64,000 bases of DNA from Ichthyophis bannanicus (taxonomy: Eukaryota > Chordata > Amphibia > Gymnophiona > Ichthyophiidae). The notes under the pieces are model-generated. The model was not told where the DNA came from. It ran no database searches and saw only the letters and a program-made list of their open reading frames with translations. The stretch covers positions 13,244,305 through 13,308,304 of the forward strand of contig CM066048.1 of the NCBI GenBank assembly GCA_033557465.1. The letters run 5' to 3'. Positions 50,083 through 58,895 of the stretch are shown piece by piece. The position numbers and the translations under genes are program-made. Numbering within the stretch: the first letter of the stretch is position 1; every line of letters begins with the position of its first letter.

Positions 50083-51243
50083 CAAGCATACTGCTATTTC
50101 AGTGGAGGGTGGAGCGGCCCTCCTCGATCAGAAGGATCGCAAGGTGGAAGGCCTTTTGAAGAAGGCCTTTTCCTCTTCCTCACTTGCCCTCCAGGCCTCG
50201 TTCTATGGCTGCCTGGCTGCCTGGGCACTTATGTTGGATCAGCTTCTCCTGGAAGACCCGGTGGCAGCAAGGCTAGAATCTGCGGTAGCCTTTTTGGCAG
50301 ATGCCTTTTATGACGTCCTCTGTCTGGCGGCATGCTCTGTAGTGGCAGTCATGGTGGCCTGCCAATGGCGTTGACTCCACCAGTGGTCCGCAGATACGGC
50401 CTCCAAAGCCTGTCTCGCTAAACTCCCCTTTAAGGGCAAGCTGTACTTCGGGGATGATCTGGAGAAGCTTGTCAAAGATCTAGGGAAAGTCAAACCCCAG
50501 CACCTGCCCAAAGACAGGCAGGTATGCCTTCTTCATCATCCATCAGATCACGTTTCCATGACGCGAGGCACTATCGTCTGGGCAGGTCTTCCTCCTTCTT
50601 CACGGCTGGTCGGTCTGGTCGTGGATCCCGCCAATAGTCCTTTCAGGGTGTCTGGTGAATTAAGGACAACTACTCCTCTTCCAACAAATTCTCCAGGGCC
50701 AACCACTCTTCCCGCTGATGGCCCCGAAGCCCGCTCCGGGACGCCGCCGGTCGGCGGACACTTCACCCTTTTTTCCCGGAAGTGGGCCAGCATAACTACC
50801 GATCACTGGGTGCTTGATATTATTTGCCATAGCTATGTACTCGAGTGTGCCAAACCGATCCAAGATGTCTTCTTAGTGTCCCCGTGCAGATCAGCCCTGA
50901 AGTGAGCAGCGATACTCACCACTCTTAGGCATCTTTTGCAGCAGCACGCCATCTGCCCAGTACATTCTTCCAAAAAGGTTCTCGGCAATATTCCATCTAC
51001 TTTGTCATTCCCAAAAAGGATGGCTCCTTTTGGCCCATACTAGATCTCAGGTGTGTCAATCGTTCTCTCCGAGTGGCCCGCTTTCGCATGGAAACACTCC
51101 ACTCTGTCATCTTGGTGGTGCAATAGGGAGAATATCTTGCCTTACTGGATTTCACAGAGGCCTATTTCCATATCCCTGTTTGCGAGGATCAACAACATTT
51201 CCTCTGTTTCGTCATTCTTGGCCAACACTTCCAATTCCGGATG

Positions 51244-52063
51244 TTTTATTTATTTATTTACAGTCTCTTTTATACCGCACTATTCAACATCAGTGCGGTT
51301 TACATGAAACAGAATGACTAGCACAGTGCAGCAAGCTGATCTGTGTTTACAAAGAACAGGTACTACAACTTGGATAAAACTGGGGTAACTATTTACATCT
51401 GGGCGACACGTTATGTCGTGTCAAAAGTAATCGTAGTCATGGATGGCTTGAGGGGTATGTTGCTGTGGCTGTACTAGATGGAGGAGGGGGCTATTGGAGC
51501 GCTGTCTTCCAGGTAGTATTTGAGGAAGAGGTGGTGCTTCAATGCCTTCCTAAACTGGGTTAGGTCAGGGATTGCCCAGATGCTGGGTGGTAGGGTGTTC
51601 CAGCATCTGGGTGCATAGAATCTGAAAGCCCTTTTTGCTGTTGCATGGGTGCATTGGGTTATTTTCCTTCGGGATTACCAGTGTGTTGACTGCTGCAGAT
51701 CTTCTGGACCTATTGGGGGACATGGTTTGGATAAGCTCTGCTAGTGATGTGGAGGAGAGCCCATTGATGGCCTTGAAAGTCAGCAGTAGGGTTTTGAAAG
51801 CGATTCTGCCATGTATAGGGAGCCAGTGGAGGTGCTTCAGGATGGGTGTAACATGATCGCTCCTAGAAGCTCCGTGTAGAACTCTTGCCGTGGCATTCAT
51901 CGCAGTTGGAGCGGGTTCAGGGTGGAGCCCTTGTAGGATTGCATTAGCGTAATCAAAGTGTGGTATAATCAACACTTGATAGATTGTCTGGAAGTCATCC
52001 GGCTCTAGTAGGAAGCGTAAGTGCCTGAGTGTTCGGATTTTGTGGTAAATTGCTCTTGCTATG
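51244..52063 (-). mobile_element. L2-type LINE 3' part
   Basis: The 3' tail is at 51244 (TTTATTTATTTA on +, 'cagtgcggtttacat'). The minus-strand frame 51975-51565 encodes the RT C-terminal block FDYANAILQGL, HVTPILKHLHWLPIHGRIAFKTLLLTFKAINGL. DIRS-D cuts its 5' side at 52064. Confidence 0.85.
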
Positions 52064-52438
52064 TTGCATCTCCAGGAACAAGCAGGAATGAGTCTTCACA
52101 TATGGGTACGTCGGTACCGACGGAGCCTGCGCGGGAACGCTTCCCAGCTTCCAATCAAAGAGCTTTAGGAAGCATCCCACCACGCCTGCGTGCTGCCTTC
52201 CCGCCTTTCCCAACTGCCTCTTCTCAGTTTTCGTTTTTCCGCGGAGCCGGCAGGACGTCCTCCTGTCACCGCAGAAAATTCTTCTTTTAATTCTTTAGTT
52301 TTCTTGTGGTCGCGGCTGTCTTCCCCGACGCCACCAGTACCGCCGGTGTTTCTTTTTCTTTTCTTGTAAAATTTTTCCTTTTAGGGAATATTTTTCTTCT
52401 GAGTGTCTTACGGTTTTTCAGGCCTTCTAGGCCTCTCC

Positions 52439-54496
52439 ATGTCCTTCATGGAACCGCCAGCCACTTTCTCCAAGAAATGTTCAAACTGTGACGGTACAAC
52501 TTTATTTTTAGACTCCCAAAATTGGTGTCTAACCTGTTTGGGTCCTGACCTTTTTCCTCCGGATCCCTCGGGCAACAGTATTGTGAGAAGAGGTTTTCAA
52601 CATCGAGTTTCCCTCGATATGAGGTTCCCTTCCAACTTCAGGGCACTGACCATTCCTTCTTCTACACAGGATCAGGTAACCCACAAACAGTCTGTTAAGA
52701 CTAGCCAATCCTCAAGTGGTAGGTCTCATGCACAGCATGTAGACGGCTCCGGCCTTGTCCTCGAGGGCCCATTGGCTTCAAAACCCCGGCGGGAGTCTTC
52801 GGCCTCCAAAGCCTATATGGGGTTTCGGGTTGTTCCTGGGGCTCACCCCTCACAGAACATACCTGAGCCATGCCCGGTGGTGGTATCCGCTTCGAGCGGT
52901 ACCGATACCCCGGCATCGGCACTGGTGTTGGACGAAACACTCCTCACCAGGGATCGTCGTCTGGCGTCCTTGGTACCTACGGGACCGGTGGATACGTTCC
53001 AGACTGACTTTCCAGTATCGGTACCGGCACCGATACTACCACCTATGTCGGTACCCTCCAGACGTGCATCAGTAGACTCGCTTCCTTCGATGCTGAGTCT
53101 GGAATCGATCTCTAGTCTGGAAGACTGGGTACCGACACGTCTTGGTACCGACACCTATCGGTACCAGACGCTCGGTACCGAGGGTGACCGCCAAAGGCTT
53201 TCGGTTACCTCGGTACCGATTAGGCTGTCACCGATTGCTGCTCTGATGTCGGTGTCTGGTTCAGTTCCGACAACGGTACCGGTATCGTTCTCGGTACCAG
53301 TATCCACAGTAGCATCATGGCCAGCTCCTTCCATGCTTCTTTCAACAGGATTGCTCCCTTCTATACCAAGTTTGGAGTCGATACCTGGCATGGACGATGT
53401 GATACTGACTGTCGCTGGTCCTGACATCCAGTATCAGCGTCCATCCGTTAAGGATCCCATACTGCACCGTGCAGGATCTTATATTCCTATATACTCAGAT
53501 AGATCCTTCGGTGCCCGGGCTAGTTCTTCAGATCTAACCTGTCCAAGGGAGGTTCTCTTTGGAGATCCTTCTTTTCAGAGTTTCCTCCGGGATTTGGCAA
53601 GATCACTTGCCATTTCTATCCCTGGACATGATCCTACACAAGACTCTGTTTCTACCGAAGCAAAGGAAAATATAATGCTTCCTTTGCATCATTCCTTGCA
53701 GGATCTTCTTCTAGGAATGTGGGAAGCACCTTTAAGGGTACCCCCACCATCCAGAGCAACTGATCTCCTATATCAGGTGCCCCCCTCTCCAGGGTTTCAA
53801 AAGACTCAACTTCCTCATCATTCCATTGTAGTGGAATCAGCAATGAGGCGGGTGAAGAGTAAGAAAAAGCACTCTTCTTATCCGCCAGGTCGTGAGTCTA
53901 AGACACTAGATGCCTTTGGACGTCAAACCTTCCAGACATCCATGCTTTCAGCAAGAATTCTCTCATATATTTTTTATATATCTGTTGAGGAGGTCACAAA
54001 GAAATTACATCTTTTGACTCCTTTTCTTTCGGAACCCAAGAGTGCAGACTATTCCTCACTGCTTAGTCATATTCAAAATATCTCTTGGTTTCTTACTCGT
54101 GCTTCCTTAGACTCATTTGAGTCTGTTAGCAGGATTTCTGCTATAGCTATAGGGGCACGACGTAGAGCCTGGCTCCAAGCTTCAGACTTAGACAAATGGG
54201 CACAACAAAGACTGGGTAATACTCCTTGCACTGGAGAAAATCTCTTCAATAAGGAGTCTTTACGTCAGGTTACTCAGTGGTTCACTGACTTACCTGTTTC
54301 TAAGGGCTGTTCTACGCCCTCTTCTTTCCCAGTAGGTAGGAAATGTCCTACCAAATTTTCTTCCCCTAGGGGGAGAAGGTTTTATTCATCTTCTGCCCAT
54401 CATACAGATGTTCCCAAACAGGGGAAACATCGCCCTGGTCTGAAGAATCCAAACTCTCACCAGGCCCAGCAAACCCAGCATCCGCAGGGTTTCTGA
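52439..54496 (+). CDS. DIRS-D gag, intact ORF
   Basis: The ATG at 52439 (preceding frame open but outside the conserved part) begins a 685-residue protein. The N-terminus has a Cys/His cluster (KCSNC ... NWCLTCLGPD) matching the gag of DIRS-A. Residues about 150-330 are Ser/Thr/Val/Pro-rich low complexity, encoded by DNA loaded with GGTACC. The C-terminal half is conserved: LLYQVPPSPGFQKTQLPHHSIVVESAMRR, DKWAQQRLGNTPCTGENLF. Like other Gag proteins it should bind the element's RNA and assemble particles. No companion pol was found, so mobilisation would need help in trans. Confidence 0.85.
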   Translation: MSFMEPPATFSKKCSNCDGTTLFLDSQNWCLTCLGPDLFPPDPSGNSIVRRGFQHRVSLDMRFPSNFRALTIPSSTQDQVTHKQSVKTSQSSSGRSHAQHVDGSGLVLEGPLASKPRRESSASKAYMGFRVVPGAHPSQNIPEPCPVVVSASSGTDTPASALVLDETLLTRDRRLASLVPTGPVDTFQTDFPVSVPAPILPPMSVPSRRASVDSLPSMLSLESISSLEDWVPTRLGTDTYRYQTLGTEGDRQRLSVTSVPIRLSPIAALMSVSGSVPTTVPVSFSVPVSTVASWPAPSMLLSTGLLPSIPSLESIPGMDDVILTVAGPDIQYQRPSVKDPILHRAGSYIPIYSDRSFGARASSSDLTCPREVLFGDPSFQSFLRDLARSLAISIPGHDPTQDSVSTEAKENIMLPLHHSLQDLLLGMWEAPLRVPPPSRATDLLYQVPPSPGFQKTQLPHHSIVVESAMRRVKSKKKHSSYPPGRESKTLDAFGRQTFQTSMLSARILSYIFYISVEEVTKKLHLLTPFLSEPKSADYSSLLSHIQNISWFLTRASLDSFESVSRISAIAIGARRRAWLQASDLDKWAQQRLGNTPCTGENLFNKESLRQVTQWFTDLPVSKGCSTPSSFPVGRKCPTKFSSPRGRRFYSSSAHHTDVPKQGKHRPGLKNPNSHQAQQTQHPQGF

Positions 54497-55959
54497 TTAA
54501 TCATCATACCTTTTTGTGCCTCTTGGGGTTTAGAACCTGTAGTTGGCTTCTTCTCAGTAGAAGCCTTCCACTGCTTCATTCTAAACTCTAGGCATGGATC
54601 TCTTTTCACAAGACATCCATTTTTTCTCTGTTATACGAGCTCTTAGGATGTTCATGCCTATAGGTCACAGCTTTCTCCTCTTCTTCCTGCTAGGGAAAGA
54701 GGTATAACAACTATCAAACGATAGTTTTCTGTACCAGCATGAATTTTTTCCTTTCTACAGACTTACCACATTGTAAGTCTCCATTCAGCTCCATCTTCTC
54801 TACCCTCTTACCAAGCATTTCCTCTGTAAGAGTGGTACTATTACACTGGAGGGCTTCTTCTTCAGCCCCTCTAGGTTTCTCACTATTCCAGTGTGGAGTT
54901 TTCCTCTCTGAGTTAACTCCCTTCTTCTTTTTTGCTTTGGGGCAGCTTATCAGACAGCTCTAGAGTTTTCTTACTCCTCTTCTGTCTGTTCTTTCTGTTT
55001 TTAAACAGAAAGATTCTTTCTGCTGTCTTACTAGCAGCTGCCCATGCAGGAGCCCTAGTGATTGGACCACTGGTTCTTCTCCACAAGCATCCAGAGTTGT
55101 CCTCCACTACATTCTTTCTGGCCTTAGTAGTGACTCCAAGACAGTGAATTCAGCTTTCTTGGCAAATCTTATCACTACAGGCTCTTCGGATTGTCTTCTA
55201 TTCTTGCCATCTCCAATTCCCTTGGGTTTGGCAGCATAGTTGACGTAGGTACTGGCTTTTCCAGCAGCCAGTTCTATCTCCTAATTCTCCTGCATTATGC
55301 TCTCTGCAATTCTATAGAGAAGCTTTCCACCATGGGCCCTTGCTAGAGAGCATTAGGATTTTCTCAAACAGCTGTCCTAAATGGTTGGAAAAGGCTCCCT
55401 CAGTCATGCCCCTCATGACTCGAAGGGTTCTTCCTACCCTACTATCTCCTTTTTAATACAAAGGACATGGGCCTTCTCTTACGTGAAAGTTTAAAGAGTT
55501 GTTTAATTCCCTGGTTTGATCCTCAGGATTCCCACCGGGAATATGCTCTTTTTTTCCTTACAGCTCGTCCTCATGGTATCCTAATCTTTCATGGACAGCG
55601 CATATTTAGCTAAAGAACGCATGATACCCTTTTTGCCCTCAAGTAGGTCAACATGGTATCTCATTCCTATGCGTCTTCTGTCCATTTACCATGCTAGAGT
55701 TCTGGAGGACTCGGGACTTGCTGCCTGCAGACTGATATTATCCTCTGCTTTTCACGTAACCATCCTGGTTATTTCACTGGCTAGCATTCTTGCAGCAATC
55801 TAGTCTGTTCCTTGTCAGGGAGATTTTTCCCCTGACTCCTTCCATCATAACCAGGGGGAATAGATTTTCTATATATCTTCTCAAGTAGGTTCCACCTTCT
55901 TGTTATTAGATGAATCTTTCCTCTTCACATCTCCTATGTGAATATACATTCTATAGGCA

Positions 55960-56136
55960 TATCTCTGTCTGCTTAATTGCAGACACCTATATATAGGCCT
56001 ATATATTCATATCTATATATATATATATCTATAGATATATATCTCTGTCCTTTGTGTGTGTATATGTTTTGCCCTTCTATATCTCACTATAGATATATAT
56101 TTTTATATGTCTATCTATATATCTATGTATATATAT
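55960..56136. repeat. TA-rich microsatellite (left side)
   Basis: Imperfect 'tatatctatatatatata' runs. The Gmr1-like element sits inside this tract, which resumes at 63435 as 'atatatatat'. Confidence 0.85.
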
Positions 56137-57265
56137 TGTCGCGACGCCACCCTGGTGGCTAATGAGCACCAAGGTAGGTCGGACACAAATAAAGATAAGG
56201 TTGGGATGGGTACGTATTTCTCAGGGCCCAGGGATGTATAGCCTTCGTAGCGTCCTTATTACCCAATACCCAAAGAACATAGGTTTCCAAGTGGAGGGAA
56301 AATAAGGCTTTATTTCCCTTGTCTTGCAAAGGTTCAAAGGATCAGTCCCAAAACAACAAAAGAAATGTCCTTACATCAGGTTAGAAAAAGTAAAACTCAG
56401 GTTCAAAGCAACAACTGTTCTCTTCATAGAGGTGATACAAACACAAACATTTCCTATTTCACCAGTTTACTGCTCACATGCTATGCAAGGATTCCAAGCT
56501 TCCAGTGGTACAATAACTACAATCCATTTCCTCATCTGAAAGGGATTCTACCAATTCCACTTGCATTGGTTCCTGATCATACGCCTCTGAAACAGAGTCC
56601 GTGGTTCTGGGCAACCTATAATTGGGCTTTTCAGCCAAACACTGTATGACCTCCCAATGCCTTGGGTTCAGAGTGGGGCGTCGGTTTTGTACTGTTCTAC
56701 AAGGCGAATATTCTTCCCTCTTCATGGGTTTTATATTAGCTTTCTGCAAACACTGCTTATTCAAAAGTCTCTCATTGGATAAAAGCTTTTCATACCTTGT
56801 ATCAGGAGAAGTGTTACATGAACAGGGACCTTCTGTTTCCTGTCCTTTCCACAGGCTAGCTCTCTGAAGGCTGTTCCCAACCAAGTGTGGGTTACCTTGT
56901 AATGCTGGCTTCTCTCCTTAGGGTGAGGCTTGAGGCCTACTCCTGCTGAGATTATGCCCTGCTCCTGCAACCTGGCGTGGGTTTTTCAACCGTCCTTCGG
57001 TTGACTTCTCACAGCTGTCCCAGTACTGTTTTCGTGTCCCCGGATCTCCTGGATCCTTCCGTACTCTCCGTCCTTTCAGGTCTCTCTGGCCTGTTCCTCC
57101 TTCCGGCGCTCCAGCAGCGTCTGTAGCTTCTGCAGTTTCTATAGTCCAACTAGAAGCAAGACGTCACGTCAGAAACAGTTCACAGTTGGGAAACGTGAGA
57201 TAACCAAGGATAGAACCAAATGTTTGTGTATAAAAGAGGCTTTTATTTACAGTACCATTGGATGC

Positions 57266-57323
57266 TGCCCACCCGACACAGGCCGTGTTTCGTTTAATAA
57301 AACTTCATCAGGGGTAAGGGGCA
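57266..57323 (-). ncRNA. Hammerhead ribozyme (left arm)
   Basis: The reverse complement of the left arm has the same sequence as the right-arm ribozyme: CTGATGA at + 57311-57305, GAAA and GTC (+ 57277-57275), no differences in the core. Confidence 0.85.
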
Positions 57324-57704
57324 ATGGCAATCCTCTAAGGGACCAAAATTAAAAAGTCTCCTCTTGGCCCGCAAATAAATACGGTACAATCAGCCGAAAC
57401 CGGCTGCACTACGGGCCACAGGCGCTACAATTGGAAATGTGCCAAACACCTCATATGCGCCACAGGATAGCACCATATGACACTCGTCTCACATATTAGC
57501 CAAACTTCCACAAGAACTTTGTAACATTGTACCACCGCACCACGGTGTCATATGGTGCTATCCTGCGGCGCATACGAGGTGTTTGGCACATTTCCAATTG
57601 TAGCGCCTGTGGCCCGTAGTGCAGCTGGTTTCGGCTGATTGTACCATATTTATTTGCGGGCCAAGAGGAGACTTTTTAATTTTGGTCCCTTAGAGGATTG
57701 CCAT

Positions 57705-57762
57705 TGCCCCTTACCCCTGATGAAGTTTTATTAAACGAAACACGGCCTGTGTCGGGTGGGCA
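57705..57762 (+). ncRNA. Hammerhead ribozyme (right arm)
   Basis: All core elements are in order. Stem I is taccc before CTGATGA (57717-57723). Stem II is GTTT-TATT-AAAC. GAAA is at 57737-57740. Stem III is CAC-GGCCT-GTG with the A15.1-U16.1 pair. The cleavage triplet GTC ends at 57753, followed by GGGTGGG closing stem I. This is a type I hammerhead by layout. Confidence 0.85.
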
Positions 57763-57794
57763 GCATCCAATGGTACTGTAAATAAAAGCCTCTT

Positions 57795-58190
57795 TTATAC
57801 ACAAACATTTGCTTCTGCAGTTTCTGCCACCTCTGCAGCTCCTGCCGCTCCTCCGGCTTCTGCAGGCTCTGTAACTTCTCTGCCTTCTCTGCTGCTTCTG
57901 CTGCTACCGCCCCTTTCGCTTTTTCCGCCCCTTTCGCTTTTTCCGCCACTTCCCCTTTTACCGCCAGTTCCCCCTTTCCAGTCTTCCAGACTTTCTTTAA
58001 AAGGAGTTCCTGCCTTCCTGGATTGGAGCCTGGCTGGCTTTTGGTCACACCCTGTGGGGCGTGGATCCTCAGTCTTCTGGAGGTCTCTCTTGCTCCCCCT
58101 ATCAGGTTCCTGAAAATACTGCAGCTTGTGCATGCCTTTTTTCGTGTTTAAAATATTTTCTTCTGTTCCCCACTGGTCTGCTGCATCACA
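57795..58190 (-). pseudogene. 3' LTR copy of the LTR ORF, in frame with pol, interrupted
   Basis: The pol frame (open from 58727) passes the polypurine tract and enters the LTR with CDAADQWGTEENIL, identical in phase to the 5' LTR ORF. The foldback insertion at 57141-57810 ends it; the C-terminal part is seen again at 56884-56474. Confidence 0.8.
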
Positions 58191-58755
58191 CATCCCCCTT
58201 CTTAAAATATTACGGGCTGGTGAAGTCCCTTCTACACAGCACGTAATACGTGACATGGCATCTGCGTTAAAATGCAGCTTCCCAGCTCGATGCTCCACTC
58301 TAAAATCATATGGCTGCAAAGCCATGTACCACCTAGTTAAGCGGTTGTTTTCATTTTTCATGGTGTGCAACCATTTTAGCGGGGCATGGTCCGTAATGAG
58401 GATGAATCTTCTCCCCGTCAGATAGAATTTTAAAGCTTCAATGGCCCACTTAATGGCGAGACATTCCCTCTCGATTGTGGCATATTTCCTTTCAGCAAGT
58501 GATAGCTTCCTGCTAAGGAACATGATGGGGTGTTCTGCACCTTCCTGTACTTGTGAGAGGACGGCACCCAATCCGGTTTCCGACGCATCCGTCTGTAATA
58601 GAAAAGTTTGTCGGAAGTCCACACCCCGCAATATGGGGGCCTGACACAATTTCTCCTTTAGATGTTGAAAGGTTGTGTCCGCTTCAGGCGACCATTGTAT
58701 CACATTTGGGGCGTTCTTTCTCAACATTTCTGTAAATACAGCACTTTCCTCCGCG
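58174..58755 (-). pseudogene. RT connection and RNase H of the Gmr1-like element
   Basis: After the frameshift and the inverted duplication, the frame gives a connection region (IQWSPEADTTFQHLKEKL) and RNase H with LLQTDASETGLGAVL, IERECLAIKWAI, LITDHAPLKWL and the end FNADAMSR. The catalytic acidic residues D, E, D and the last D are all present. The frame has no stop after RNase H: it continues through the polypurine tract into the 3' LTR. Confidence 0.87.
58191..58205 (-). other. Polypurine tract
   Basis: The minus strand reads AAGAAGGGGGATG directly before the 3' LTR first bases TGTGATG. It primes plus-strand DNA. It lies within the open pol frame and is translated there (LRRGM). Confidence 0.82.
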
Positions 58756-58848
58756 AAGTGCGGTATAAAACGACGGTAGTAGCCGATGAGGCCAAGGAAA
58801 CTTCTTCCTTGGCCTCATCGGCTACTACCGTCGTTTTATACCGCACTT
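58756..58848. repeat. 44-bp inverted duplication (hairpin) in pol
   Basis: 58756-58799 is the perfect reverse complement of 58805-58848, with five bases (acttc) between. It lies at the RT-to-RNase H junction, where one arm is the genuine coding sequence. The extra arm disrupts the reading frame. Confidence 0.93.
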
Positions 58849-58895
58849 GTTTCTTGTGTTGTGGTACGGGAAACTTCCTGACGCTTTCCACCTTG

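Larger units (their letters stand above)
46520..51243 (+). mobile_element. DIRS element C (old, second family), fragmented
   Basis: Around 46525-46680 the sequence resembles a DIRS terminal repeat of another family ('agacctgtccagacaag', 'ctccagcagatg'). A Cys-rich frame near 47210-47290 (CITCGRKC, QPCMC) and the frame 47279-47515 look like gag. A helical gag block follows the solo LTR (50123-50371), and an RT remnant lies at 50985-51243 (KKDGSFWPILDLR, then EAYFHIPVCEDQQHFLCFV). Inserted elements break it at 47700, 48774 and 51244. It is related to the remnant at 1-1400. Confidence 0.65.
52064..56136 (+). mobile_element. DIRS element D, left part: inverted repeat, gag, no recognisable pol
   Basis: The left repeat starts near 52070 ('tctccaggaacaagcaggaatgag') with the palindrome 'gtcggtaccgac'. 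Gag is intact (52439-54496). From 54500 to 55950 no RT, RNase H or recombinase can be seen in any frame; the sequence is T/C-rich and non-coding. The Gmr1-like element then interrupts it in a TA-rich tract, and similar sequence resumes after 63600. Internal complement and right repeat are not in the window. Confidence 0.8.
57141..57810. mobile_element. Foldback Penelope-like or retrozyme-like element with two hammerhead motifs
   Basis: 670 bp inserted in the 3' LTR with a 15-bp target duplication (gcttctgcagtttct at 57126-57140 and 57811-57825). The undisturbed site is seen in the 5' LTR near 63072. From 57219 to about 57485 and from about 57540 to 57810 the two halves are near-identical reverse complements. 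57141-57218 is outside the repeat. Hammerhead ribozyme motifs with inverted terminal copies are known from Penelope-like elements, so I favour a non-autonomous relative. No ORF of note. Confidence 0.75.
56137..58190 (-). repeat. 3' LTR of the Gmr1-like element, with a foldback insertion
   Basis: Begins 'tgtcgcgacgcc' and ends 'ctgcatcaca' (TG...CA). It matches the 5' LTR closely apart from the 670-bp insertion and its 15-bp duplicated target (57126-57140, 57811-57825). A minus-strand AATAAA signal (+ 56309-56314) lies about 170 bases from its end. Confidence 0.92.
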
